Shown here: positions 54,372-64,000 of the stretch, piece by piece
Position numbering within the stretch: position 1 is the first letter of the stretch
Layout of the letters: the number at the start of each line of letters is the position of its first letter
NCBI GenBank assembly: GCA_950097015.1
Contig: CATNEN010000001.1
Location: 12,360,001-12,424,000 of the forward strand
Direction: 5' to 3'
From: Macrostomum hystrix
Lineage: Eukaryota > Platyhelminthes > Macrostomidae
DNA length: 64,000 nucleotides
Program-made: the position numbers and the translations under genes
The notes under the pieces: model-generated
What the model was told of the DNA's origin: nothing
The model's database searches: none
What the model saw: the letters and a program-made list of their open reading frames with translations, nothing else

Positions 54372-54883
54372 TGCGATTCTACTCCGCTGCACGCACAAAC
54401 AACAAGTCAACATCGAGGAAAAGTTAGGCAGGACTTTATCCTGCCAGTTCGGGCACAACTGACCATTGTCGCCCAGCAAATCTGATTGAACTTTTACGGT
54501 GAAAGTAGGCACAATTTCTCTAAAATTGGATATACGTGGAGTCGCCTTAAAACTCAACATTCGAGTAATACTATGCAGGAAAATGCATGCAGAAGACAAT
54601 ACAAAAATAGTAAAAGCTTACTCTTCAGGATCTTCATCTTCTTCCCCTTCCAACTCTTGATTATCATGGCCGAGAATGTGCAAATGAAATGCGTTTCTTC
54701 GAAATTGGTCGTATAGCCAACGTCTATTAGAAAGGGTGTCCTCAAAACCCAGCAAACGGCACATTCTAGACCAAACAGTTTCAGTAGCTCTCGGGCCGGG
54801 TACGGGCCCATCAAGTTCTGATCGCAAAATGCTACCAGACGAAAATAAACGCCCAATAATTTCGGACGAAACAGTCATCTTAT
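54372..54883 (-). CDS. Two adjoining exons of an unrecognised spliced gene
   Basis: Exon a spans 54883-54622 (acceptor TTTATTGCAG; ATG at 54878; donor GTAAGC) and encodes MTVSSEIIGRLFSSGSIL, VWSRMCRLLGFEDTLSNRRW and an acidic end ELEGEEDEDPE. Exon b spans 54570-54372 (acceptor TCCTGCATAG, donor GTAAGT) and continues in frame with ITRMLSFKATPRISNF and CPNWQDKVLPNFSSM. Consistent splice sites and an open frame across the junction support a real gene or a recent pseudogene. Tryptophan and arginine content suggests a folded nucleic-acid-binding or transposon-derived domain, but I recognise no family. Exons further down are not identified. Confidence 0.5.
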
Positions 54884-55104
54884 CTGCAATAAAATACGTG
54901 CAAATGAAGAAAAGAAGAAATCTAATGAAAACTATATGGCTATATGTCGCGTACTCATCCTTGATGGCCGCAAAAGTTTCAAAATAGTAGGACAAAATGG
55001 AGAGGAAGATCAAGAAGAACATCCACGGCAGTTCAAGACCATACGGCGGCGAATCAAATCATTCGATCCATGACGACCTGAAAGAAAAAACAAATGTACA
55101 TAGA

Positions 55105-55515
55105 CACACAAACACAGTCGAGTGTGCTACTGTGCTTTGGCATACAGACTGCTTTGAGATGTACACAAGGTCGATAAACACACAAACACAGTCGAGTGTG
55201 CTACTGAGCTTTGGCATGCAAACTGCTTTGAGATGTACACAAGGTTGATAAACACACAAACACAGTCGAGTGTGCTACTGTGCTTTAGCACACAAACTGC
55301 TTTGAGATGTACACAAGGTTGATAAACACACAAACACAGTCGAGTGTGCTACTGTGCTTTGGCATTCAAACTGCTTTGAGATGTACACAAGGTTGATAAA
55401 CACACAAACACAGTCGAGTGTGCTACTGTCCTTGGGCATTCAAACTGCTTTGAGATGTACACAAGGTTGATAAACACACAAACACAGTCGAGTGTGCTAC
55501 TGTGCTTGGTCTGTG
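55105..55515. repeat. 74-bp minisatellite, five to six units
   Basis: The unit contains CACACAAACACAGTCGAGTG, TGCTACTGTGCTTTGGCAT and CTGCTTTGAGATGTACACAA. The anchor CAGTCGAG occurs at 55115, 55189, 55263, 55337, 55411 and 55485, exactly 74 bp apart. Confidence 0.97.
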
Positions 55516-57063
55516 TATTTTTTATAACTTTAAATGAATAGCCTTTAATTAGAAATAACATCATTCAATTGTACAATGACCTTTTTGGCTTACTAGTAAA
55601 TCTCAAATTTTTAAATGAATAGGTAATTCAGAGTAAGAAAAGGCTCATAACTTGGAAGAAATAGCCTTTTGTTAGTAATGTTATAGGTAGGGCTCATTGA
55701 AATTTGTAAGTAACAAAGAATTTTAATGTGTATCCCTTACCAAATTCTTTCAATTTTATGTCTATAAGAAATTGTATACAACAAAATAAGCTGAATAATT
55801 ACTGTAAAGATAATTATTTTATTTAGCAACCTATTACAATTATGAAATTATAAATTTATATAAAAAACATAAACTTAACTTGTGGCCATGGGTAAGTTAC
55901 TTAAATAGAGTTAGGGACTAGGATAATTGGAAATATGAAAAAATTAAGGAGTTCACAGCACACCAATCTAGAAAATATTAGCCACTTTGAACAGCTAAGT
56001 GAACTTAGGAAAAAATAGATATGATATATATACCATCTTTGTATGTCATCTTTTGTAAATTGTCTGCACTTGACTAAGCAAAATATAGCTATATTACTAA
56101 GGCAGAATATTGTTGCACTCCAGAATTTTTTTGTATCTTAGGTACCATGCCATGATACCCATGGCATAATACTGAATGAGTACAGAGTGAATCACTTGTA
56201 ATAACTTTCTAATATCCTAAAGTCAATCTGAATATTCCTTTTAAAACATATACTAGACTAAAGAGGATTAAGTAAGAGAAATGTGCTATTAATGACAGTA
56301 TTCGAAAGTTATATATCACAATATCCTTGAAATGGTGCATAATTATTCTACACAGGTAATTGTGATACAAAGGGGTGTGTAACAAAAAATCTAAATCATA
56401 ATACTGCTAGCTAGACTTAGAAACAGCTAACAAGCAATGCTACTCGATATTACATACACAGGAAACATTTTACTATTCGATTATCGAATAATAACTAGTG
56501 GCCGATACTGTTAATGTCATAGCCCATAGCTCCCACATGACTGCGCGTGCAGTGTGACGGTGTAACTTTGAGTCAGTTAATTGCTTATTATTTTATTTTA
56601 ATAATTCATACATATTAAGTTGCGGTCAAGATTATTTATTTGCTATGCGTGGTTACTAATTATTGTTATACTGTATCAGTCTAAGAAGCCTTTTTAAAAA
56701 GCAACGTATGTATATTTTTCTTGTATCCAGCGTGTGTGCATCGAGAGCACTTTGACAATATACTCACAAACTTAATTACATAACATCCTTACATTTATTC
56801 GTCACAGCAGCCTTAACCATTAAACTGCAAGTTAAATTTTAGCACTTCTTCAATTATCCTTCAAGAAGTCCAATTAGTATATAACTACCTTATTCATTAG
56901 TTTGATAAAACGGAGCTTCAACTGTTTTGAAGACAATAACATTGAAAGACTTTCTCTTTCTTCATTGAATTATAAGTTGTTGTTATAACTCTCGACAAAA
57001 GATGGTAACACCGGGAGGAATTCTATGGTTGAAACAAAAATCACCATTTCTTTGTAAAGTAAG
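55516..57063. other. No gene seen
   Basis: About 1.5 kb of very AT-rich DNA without open frames or clear repeats. Confidence 0.5.
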
Positions 57064-57477
57064 CTGTCGCAAATGCGCCAGTTTCTCCATTGGACACTTT
57101 GGACATCTGGTGATTAAAAATGCTCACTGTCGCAATGTACCGCACTGAAAAAGTCGAGTGTCGCAAGCAAAATAGAAGTCTACATATTTTCAAGTTTTAA
57201 AGTCCTCTGCTGACCGAACCATTCAACCTCCAAATGTGAGAATTTATCCTGGGTTACAGGACTTGGGGTACTACTAGAATTAGAAACTGTCGCAAGAATT
57301 GCCCAGTGTTTAAAATTTTTATGCCCCAAAAACAAGCCATCCGCACGCTATCCTCACGTAACCAATTTTTAACGCCCCCGACAGCCAAGCCAATTGCTTG
57401 GAATGCTTTGAAACACGCTGTTGCATGAATAAAGTGTCTAAATCTTTGCAAAATACCAGGTTTTTAAGCTGTCGCAA
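57064..57477. repeat. Segment with five CTGTCGCAA-type motifs
   Basis: CTGTCGCAA stands at 57064, 57127, 57287 and 57469; GTGTCGCAA at 57158. At 57125 the motif reads CACTGTCGCAATG. All are in the same orientation and unevenly spaced. No coding frame is supported here. Confidence 0.7.
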
Positions 57478-57527
57478 ACAATTAATTTTTTTGTGAGGAT
57501 GGCATGCGGCTAGATTTACGGGAGTCT

Positions 57528-57968
57528 ACCATTAGCATTTTTCTGCTATGAATTCTCACTTACTAATAACAGAATTTTAGGCTAGAATTTCGACTGTCTT
57601 ACTGCTTAGAATCTTTCCAGTGCCTGAGGATTCCCTTCACGTCAGCTTCAACTTCATTTTCGGTTCAACTTCAATTGCAGCTTAGTAAAACTACGCCCTT
57701 GACAAGCGACCAAAGGGCGGTGTCCTTGAACGAACGTTTGCTGTGACCTTGTCTAACTTGTCCGGCGAATGAGAACAGACCCATCATGGCAGGAGATTAA
57801 ATTTTATGTAGAATTCGTTGGGTTGTATCCTTTGACGCTGTGCCTCCAGCAACTGCCATTTGCCGGTTCTAATAAGTATTTTATGGTTAATAATGAAATA
57901 ATGATCTTAAAACACTAGGAAAAAATACTTAAGTTTTTAGAAAACTCACTAGCACACTAAACCCCCCT
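57528..57968. repeat. Dispersed 430-bp repeat, copy B
   Basis: Direct copy of 40498-40923, ending CACTAGCACACTAAACCCCC. Followed by CCTACTGATCACAGG. Confidence 0.95.
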
Positions 57969-58289
57969 ACTGATCACAGGATTACAGGAGCAGGAGAAAA
58001 TGACCTGGTCGGAAAAAATGACCCCTGGAATCTTGGGGAAAAATCGAGGTAACTTGAAGCGGAGAAAATGACCTGACTGAACTTACACGGAGGGCTAAAT
58101 AGGATTTTTTAATGTGCTGGCGTAAATTATAAATATAAACTAGTTCATATAAACTACTTTCAGAAGAAAATGAAAAAGCGTAGATATTATTTAGCTACAT
58201 TCCACTAAATTGGTCTGCACACACTCAACAGCCGGACCACTATTAGCAAGTCTTACTTGCAAATCTGCATTTTGGGGGAAATCTCAATC
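57969..58289. other. No gene seen; GAAAATGACCTG motif three times
   Basis: GAAAATGACC/GAAAAAATGACC words recur at about 57995-58075. Confidence 0.6.
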
Positions 58290-58294
58290 AATGA

Positions 58295-59247
58295 ACGCCT
58301 TGAAAAGAGTACTAGAGGACTATGGACAAAATAGTACTAGGACAGAAAAAAAGAGTATAAGGTCTATGGACAAAAGAGTACTAGAAGACTATGGAAAAAG
58401 AGTACTAGAGGACTATGGAAAAAGAGTACTAGAGGACTATGGACAAAAGAGTACTAGAGGACTATGGAAAAAGAGTACTAGAGGACTATGGAAAAAGAGT
58501 ACTAGAGGACTATGGACAAAAGAGTACTAGAGGACTATGGACAAAAGAGTACTAGAGGACTATGGACAAAAGAGTACTAGAGGACTATGGAAAAAGAGTA
58601 CTAGAGGACTATGGACAAAAGAGTACTAGAGGACTATGGACAAAAGAGTACTAGAGGACTATGGACAAAAGAGTACTAGGACTATGGACAAAAGAGTACT
58701 AGAGGACTATGGACAAAAGAGTACTAGAGGACTATGGACAAAAGAGTACTAGGACTATGGACAAAAGAGTACTAGAGGACTATGGACAAAAGAGTACTAG
58801 AGGACTATGGACAAAAGAGTACTAGAGGACTATGGACAAAAGAGTACTAGAGGACTATGGACAAAAGAGTACTAGAGGACTATGGACAAAAGAGTACTAG
58901 GACTATGGACAAAAGAGTACTAGAGGACTATGGACAAAAGAGTACTAGAGGACTATGGACAAAAGAGTACTAGAGGACTATGGACAAAAGAGTACTAGAG
59001 GACTATGGACAAAATAGTACTAGGACAGAAAAAAAGAGTATAAGGTCTATGGACAAAAGAGTACTAGAAGACTATGGACAAAAGAGTACTAGAGGACTAT
59101 GGACAAAAGAGTACTAGAGGACTATGGACAAAAGAGTACTAGAGGACTATGGACAAAAGAGTACTAGAGGACTATGGACAAAAGAGTACTAGAGGACTAT
59201 GGACAAAAGAGTACTAGTGAGTACTAGGACTATGGACAAAAGAGTAC
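58295..59247. repeat. 24/25-bp minisatellite (AGTACTAGAGGACTATGGACAAAAG), ~38 units, higher-order structure
   Basis: Unit variants are 25 bp (GGACAAAAG form), 24 bp (GGAAAAAG form) and 22-23 bp (AGTACTAGGACTATGG form). A distinctive block with ATAGTACTAGGACAG, AAAAAAAGAGTATAAGG and TCTATGG occurs at 58329 and again at 59007. The open frame across 58210-58530 (repeating RVLEDYGK) is a by-product of the 24-bp units. Confidence 0.97.
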
Positions 59248-59692
59248 AACTGGGGGATCATTGTCAACTGGGGGATCATCATCAACTGGGGATCATTGTC
59301 AACTGGGGATCATTGTCAACTGGGGGATCATTGTCAACTGGGGGATAATTTTCAACTGGGGGATCATTGTCAACTGGGGGATCATTGTCAACTGGGGGAT
59401 CATTTTCAACTGGGGGATCATTGTCAACTAAGAGATCATTGTCAACTGGGGGATCATCATCAACTGGGGATCATTGTCAACTGGGGGATCATTGTCAACT
59501 GGGGGATCATTTTCAACTGGGGGATCATTGTCAACTAAGAGATCATTGTCAACTGGGGGATCATCATCAACTGGGGGATCATCATCAACTGGGGGATCAT
59601 CATCAACTGGGGGATCATCATCAACTGGGGGATCATCATCAACTGGGGGATCATCATCAACTGGGGGATCATTGTCAACTGATCATTGTAGC
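59248..59692. repeat. 18-bp minisatellite (GGGGGATCATTGTCAACT), ~25 units
   Basis: Units alternate between ATCATTGTCAACTGGGGG, ATCATCATCAACTGGGGG and ATCATTTTCAACTGGGGG; some units lack one G. A composite of about eight units, including CAACTAAGAGATCATTG, is itself duplicated (59330-59440 and 59480-59550). Confidence 0.97.
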
Positions 59693-60866
59693 GTAAAAAG
59701 GCTAAAAATACAGCTGCTAAAAAGTGTATACTGGACGAGTTGAAAATATTTCTGCTCCCCGAAGGGGGGCAAAACTTGCTAGTTATATACTAATTTGGCA
59801 ATAGCTCAGAATTTTCTATACAAAATTGCTAGCTTAGCAGGCTAGTATTTTAAACAGCTTAGTTAAAAAAATAATTGTATAAAAAAGAACATCCAGTCAC
59901 CTGTATTACTATTAGTTAGGCGAGGCCTAGCTATCTCAGCACCAGTATGTGACAATAGCTATAAAATCTAATGCAACCCACAAATTAATATGATCTAGCA
60001 TATGTACTATTAAGAATTTCATAGTAATGAATTATAGAAAGGATGCAGCCATAGCCTATAGCTTAACGGTAGGTCTTTTTGCTTAATAAAATATATAGCC
60101 AGTACAAAAATGGACTCCAAATACCAGACTTTTTATATAGGTTTCCTTTTGGAGCATATATATAGGACACTTATATAGTTAGGAGCATAGGCTAACAATC
60201 TAAGATGCACATTAGGCTAAGCTAGCTAGTCTATTGACAATAGTAGCTATGTCACAGATTTAAAAATGAAATCGGTAGAACTTTGCAACAATTCATTTTA
60301 CGAGTAGACTAAAAGCCTTTGAAGATTCACCTTGTAAGAAGCCATTTCACGATTTGAAAGTGTACTGGTGCTGTCTTCCTGTTCTTGTTCTTGCATCTGC
60401 TATAGAGAGAGAATTTTTTATGTTTTGAGCTTACTTTTTGTTTAGCTAAATTTAATTGAAAAGTAATCAAATGCACTAGAAATGAAAATATTAAAAATAA
60501 CCGACTTTCAATTTCCTAGGAAAAATACAAGTTTATTAGTTTCACTCAATTAAACTAAAAAACTTCCGGAGTAATCATCAATTAAGACTTCAAGATTTAC
60601 ACGATTCTCACAAATAGTAACATCTGATTAATACAGAAACGTCGTCTCATTGCCCATTATTACAAAGATTACAGCATTGTAGTTTCTTATAAAATATCCC
60701 ATTGCCTATTGCACTACTCAAGATTATGGAATGAAATCTAAAGTTTACTATGGGACCTTATTCTCAGCAGTGCAACTTTTATGTGAAATAATTGGAGTTT
60801 GGACTTGTTTACAAAGGCTAAATACAATATACAATTGGTACTCTGCAAGGTATAAAAATAATTTAC
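59693..60866. other. No gene seen
   Basis: AT-rich region between the minisatellites and the zinc-finger genes. No supported exon. Confidence 0.5.
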
Positions 60867-61219
60867 CTTTTCGCATTGATCAATCATTGCTTGCACATTG
60901 ACCGGCAAGTCACCAGATCGCACTTCCAGTTTTTCAGGATGCCATTTTGCCTTGTGCTTGCGCAGATTGTCGGGCGTACCGAAAATAACGAGCTCGCAAA
61001 ACGGGCAGACATTGCCAGCGGCAGAGTTGGTACGCGAGTTAAAACTGCTAGATGGCGCGCTGCTGACTAGCCCGCAGTTGACTGCGGCGCTGCCAGCTGC
61101 TGGGGCGTTGGCTTCTGCGCTGCTGGCTGGTGAGGCTGGTTCGCTGCTGACTAGCCCACTGTTAGCTGCTGCGCTGCCGGCTCTTGAGGTTGGCATGCCG
61201 CTGCATTGCCCGCTGCGGA
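60867..61219 (-). CDS. C2H2 zinc-finger exon with Ala/Ser-rich N-terminus
   Basis: The exon is bounded by a plausible acceptor (CTCCTTTAG, at 61220) and donor (GTAAAT, 61-66 of 60861-60866). An ATG at 61196 opens MPTSRAGSAAANSGLVSSEP; the motif (A)GSAA(A/V)N(S/C)GLVSS is duplicated. A single zinc finger follows, VCPFCELVIFGTPDNLRKHK..WH, spacing C-x2-C-x13-H-x4-H, and then RSGDLPVNVQAMIDQCEK up to the donor. The finger spacing equals that of the first finger at 63.6 kb. It may be a DNA-binding protein or a transposon-derived gene; exons beyond the donor are not identified. Confidence 0.55.
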
Positions 61220-61479
61220 CTCTAAAGGAGTTAGAGTTTCAAGTTGCAGTATTTTATTGTCAGTACTTTCAAAAAAGATCATTAAAATGGAGAAACTTAT
61301 TTATGATATATGATTACAAAATACGAAATGGTTTGATATGAAGGAGGAAATTAAAAAGCGTAACACCGAGGATTTGGGCAGCCTAAGATGTCGTAAGTGT
61401 CGGAGAACGAATTGGGAAGAGGCAAAGTCATGCGAGCTGTATTTTCAAAGCACGTTAGATTTTGCTGATAGCCTTTAGT

Positions 61480-62456
61480 TCAAGGCAAAGTCCGATAAGC
61501 TCTGCAAGGATCAAATATGAATGAATGTGCAATGAAGCATACCTATTTTCAGCATTCTGCCTTTTGTAGCGCTTGTCGGCCAACTTGATCACTAGCCGGA
61601 GCTTCACCGCTGCCGCTTTCTTGTCGCCGCTGCACTGTTGAACAAAGCTATCATACACAGGCCGATGGCAGTCTTAAACATGCTGTGTAAATCTCGATTG
61701 CCACACCTTACAGTTCGGACGAAAGGGGCAAATGTAGCATTGTCCAGCTCTCTTCTTCCCCTCGGTGTCGCTCTCTCCGTTGCTACTGGCTGACGGAACT
61801 GGCGGGCAACTGGCTGGCGGAACTGACGTGCAACTGGCAGGCGGAACTGGCGTGCAACTGGCAGGCGGAACTGGCGTGCAACTGGCAGGCGGAAGTGGCG
61901 TGCAACTGGCTGGCGGAACTGGTGGGATTGGTCCCCTGCAAGGACTGCTGCCGCCATTAAAGCCGGACGCGCCATTGCCGATGTTGCCGGGTGCACCCGT
62001 CAAGCCGCTATAGCCGCCGTAGCCGCTAAAAGCACCGTAGCCGCTATAGCCGCCGTAGCCGCCGTAGCCACCATAGCCGCCGTAGCCGCCGTAGCCGCCA
62101 TAGGCACCGTAGCCGCCGTAGCCACCGTAGCCGCCGTAGCCACCATAGGCATCGTAGCCGCCGTAGCCGACAGCGCCGTTGCCGACAGCGCTGCGTGGGC
62201 TTGATTCAGCGGCGCTGCGTGGGCTTGATTCAGCGGCGCTGCGTGGGCTTGATTCAGCGGCGCTGCGTGGGCTTGAATCGATACCTGCACTGGTGTGCAA
62301 GTCTGCAGCCCTGCTGCTGCGGGAAGGTGCAGTATTCTCCGCTTCTATTGGCTGGTCCAAGGTTGCCAACATACTACATGTCGCTAGATTAGCAGCAGGC
62401 TGACAAAATTCAAACTCTAAGTTTACAGATTGTTCTAGATTAACGCAAAAATCCAT
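61480..62456 (-). CDS. Repeat-rich protein: SPRSAAE, Gly-Tyr and PPASCTPV repeats with a C2H2-like end
   Basis: Start at 62456 (MDFCVNLEQSVNLEFEFC). Four SSPRSAAE units are followed by about 60 residues of GYGGYG(G/A)Y repeats and then six units of PPASC(T/P)(P/S/L)V. After GKKRAGQCYICPFRPNCKVW a TAA at 61674-61676 interrupts the frame, which stays open afterwards (DCHRPVYDSFVQQCSGDKK, AAAVKLRLVIKLADKRYKRQ). A donor GTATGC at 61542-61537 and acceptor TCCTTGCAG at 61502-61510 would join a short last exon ending at 61480. The cysteine and histidine pairs around the stop would form a zinc finger if read through. Low-complexity parts suggest a disordered or structural protein; no family recognised. 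Confidence 0.5.
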
Positions 62457-63571
62457 GGCTTAAAGAACTTAAAGAGAAATAGGTAAAAGAGCGAAATTGG
62501 AACGAGACTGACTTATACAGCACAATTATCCAACCCAACTCCACGCCCACCCCATTCGGAAATGACCAACCAATAAGATGATCTAGACATATTGTAAAAA
62601 CATCTACAAGATTGAAAAGTTATTGGCCATTCGCCTCAGGCGCCGAGGAATAATACAATGCTCCCTCAACCAATGAAAGCAGTTCGTGAGCAGTTCGCTG
62701 CGCGATCAGAGAAATGAAACAATTAAAAATTTTTATGTTCTTGACAGCTAATTATCAACACAAAAATAAAATTGTAAATTGACAATTAAAGTCGCATATT
62801 TGGCCTTGCTTAACATTTTAGTGCCTAACAAAAAAATGCTACTGACAAAACAACGATTTCTGACTAACAGGGTCAATGAATGAAAAAAGGGCCTGACTCA
62901 CAAGCTAACTTCTATTCGCTGTAATGCAGTTATAGCACTGTGCTGTGTTAGAGAGTGAAAAAGCTAACTTCTATTCGCTGTAATGCAGTTATAGCACTGT
63001 GCTGTGTTAGAGAGTGAAAAAGCTAAGAATCTCATTACAATAATCCCACGTAAGGTATATCATCCTTCTCAAAACTCAGCTACAAGCCTCCCAAAAATTG
63101 GGTCAAATAATTTTACACGAATGTGTGAAACTGAGCACCACTCACAGCGGGAGTGAAAAAGATAAGAGCTTAGGGCAATCACTTTGCGACTATCCATTTA
63201 AAAACAGATAGATGAACATAAATTTCATTGCGCAACAAATCAAATGATGAGATGTCCAATTTGATGCATATTTAACATGAGCAAGAGGTGTGAAATATGC
63301 AACATGCACGTACGAAATGACCAATAAAATGAATGAGATTCGAGTTTGATTTTCACTTTGCTTTTGGTGTGAATTGCGCGATCAAGGAGCATGAGCTTGA
63401 TCGATGGTCGACTGCCATTGGCTAAAAATATACTTGTTTCGGTTACATGTTATTAGATGTTACGTTGTGCATTTTTTAGGTCCATTAATTGAGTTATAAT
63501 TCAGTTGCAGCAATTATTTTTTATTTTTAAATTAGGTACATTCGGTATTCAAGCATTTAGTTTTATGCATA
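62457..63571. other. No gene seen; 59-bp tandem duplication at 62902-63019
   Basis: AAGCTAACTTCTATTCGCTG and the next ~39 bp, to GAGAGTGAAA, occur twice without interruption. The rest is AT-rich. Confidence 0.85.
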
Positions 63572-63877
63572 ATGGCCAGCTTGCCGTGCCCGCTATGTAC
63601 AAGTCTTGTTCATAGCCTCAAGGACAACGTTGAAAGACATATTAGGAATATGCATGGCCAAGATCCGCAGCCCGTCATCGAGTACGCGAAGTGGTCTAAA
63701 AAACCAGATATTCTTCTTTGTCGACTCTGTATATATTTCGAGAAGAATCTTAATAAGCATTACAAGCACAAGCATGCGAGCGAATTTGCAAAGTTTAAAG
63801 CTGCGTTTTCTGGCACCAAGGCAACAAAAGCAAGCCGACAGTCTGCTCGTATTTATCAGCACTTCGAACGTACATAA
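63572..63877 (+). CDS. Small protein with two C2H2 zinc fingers
   Basis: The 101-residue frame starts MASLPCPLCTSLVHSLKDN. The first finger is CPLC...NVERHIRNMH (C-x2-C-x13-H-x4-H), the second CRLCIYFEKNLNKHYKHKH (C-x2-C-x9-H-x4-H), followed by FAKFKAAFSGTKATKASRQS. The start is preceded by AT-rich DNA; TAA is at 63875-63877. Compact paired fingers with a basic tail suggest nucleic-acid binding. It is on the strand opposite the two preceding zinc-finger genes but shares their finger spacing, so the three may be related. Confidence 0.6.
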   Translation: MASLPCPLCTSLVHSLKDNVERHIRNMHGQDPQPVIEYAKWSKKPDILLCRLCIYFEKNLNKHYKHKHASEFAKFKAAFSGTKATKASRQSARIYQHFERT

Positions 63878-63914
63878 GAAAAACTAAAAGCGCGATTCGA
63901 CCGCTGCACCCTGA

Positions 63915-64000
63915 AGCTGGCCTATTAGCGAAGCTGAGCAGCGGCAGCGAGCGAGCAGCGGCAGCGGCAGCGGCAACGGCAGCGGCAGCGGCAGCGGCAG
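63915..64000. repeat. (CAGCGG)n hexanucleotide repeat, runs off the window
   Basis: GCAGCGGCAGCGAGCGAGCA grades into pure CAGCGG units continuing to the last base. Confidence 0.95.

Noticed and set aside
58210-59743. Long open frames in minisatellites (RVLEDYGK and GDHCQL repeats); also CRISPR-like appearance
   Set aside because: Units are tandem without spacers and their lengths are multiples of 3, which keeps frames open by chance. No CRISPR is possible here.

Overview
This is eukaryotic, almost certainly invertebrate metazoan, DNA: spliceable exons with GT-AG borders, an ETS-type DNA-binding domain, short C2H2 zinc-finger genes, many minisatellites, and dense layers of retrotransposons, DNA transposons and one Polinton/Maverick. 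I cannot name the species. Most recognisable coding capacity belongs to mobile elements; host-like genes are few and mostly on the minus strand of the last 14 kb.

Layout. 1-2.7 kb: an LTR remnant and a decayed Ty3/gypsy pol fragment. 2.74-19.71 kb: a nearly complete but inactivated Polinton with ~290-bp terminal inverted repeats. In order it holds an orphan gene, a parvovirus-type phospholipase A2, an rve-family integrase, a small Gly/Ala-rich protein, a protein-primed family B DNA polymerase, an adenain-like protease, a SLATT-like two-membrane-segment protein, a coiled-coil protein, a packaging ATPase, an unnamed structural-type protein, the double jelly-roll major capsid protein, the minor capsid protein, and a gene that runs into the right TIR. 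Two solo LTRs have landed inside it: 657 bp in the ATPase and 2404 bp in the capsid gene, each with a 4-bp target duplication. 19.7-21.8 kb: an ETS-domain gene or retrocopy. 21.8-24.1 kb: a second solo LTR of the 2.3-2.4 kb family. 24.1-29.6 kb: repeat-rich DNA with a long polypyrimidine tract. 29.6-38.7 kb: nested retroelement debris, including an LTR split by a complete hAT transposon. 38.8-43.2 kb: a LINE endonuclease fragment, a SINE and small repeats. 43.2-49.9 kb: two more solo LTRs of the same family in opposite orientation, one of them splitting a CACTA/EnSpm-type transposase gene. 50.5-55 kb: spliced genes, one resembling DUF4806. 55-60 kb: AT-rich DNA and three large minisatellites. 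60.7-64 kb: three short C2H2-type genes, one with extraordinary Gly-Tyr and Pro-Ala-Ser-Cys repeats.

How the parts work together. The Polinton genes form a self-contained virus-like set: integration (integrase), replication (polymerase), capsid assembly and maturation (two capsid proteins, protease, packaging ATPase) and possible membrane breaching (phospholipase, small hydrophobic proteins). Almost every gene has one or two disabling changes, while the intact stretches still read well, so the copy is dead but not old. The later insertions give a relative history: Polinton first, then the LTRs, then a local copying accident that moved 67 bp of the capsid gene, inverted, into the LTR sitting inside that same gene.
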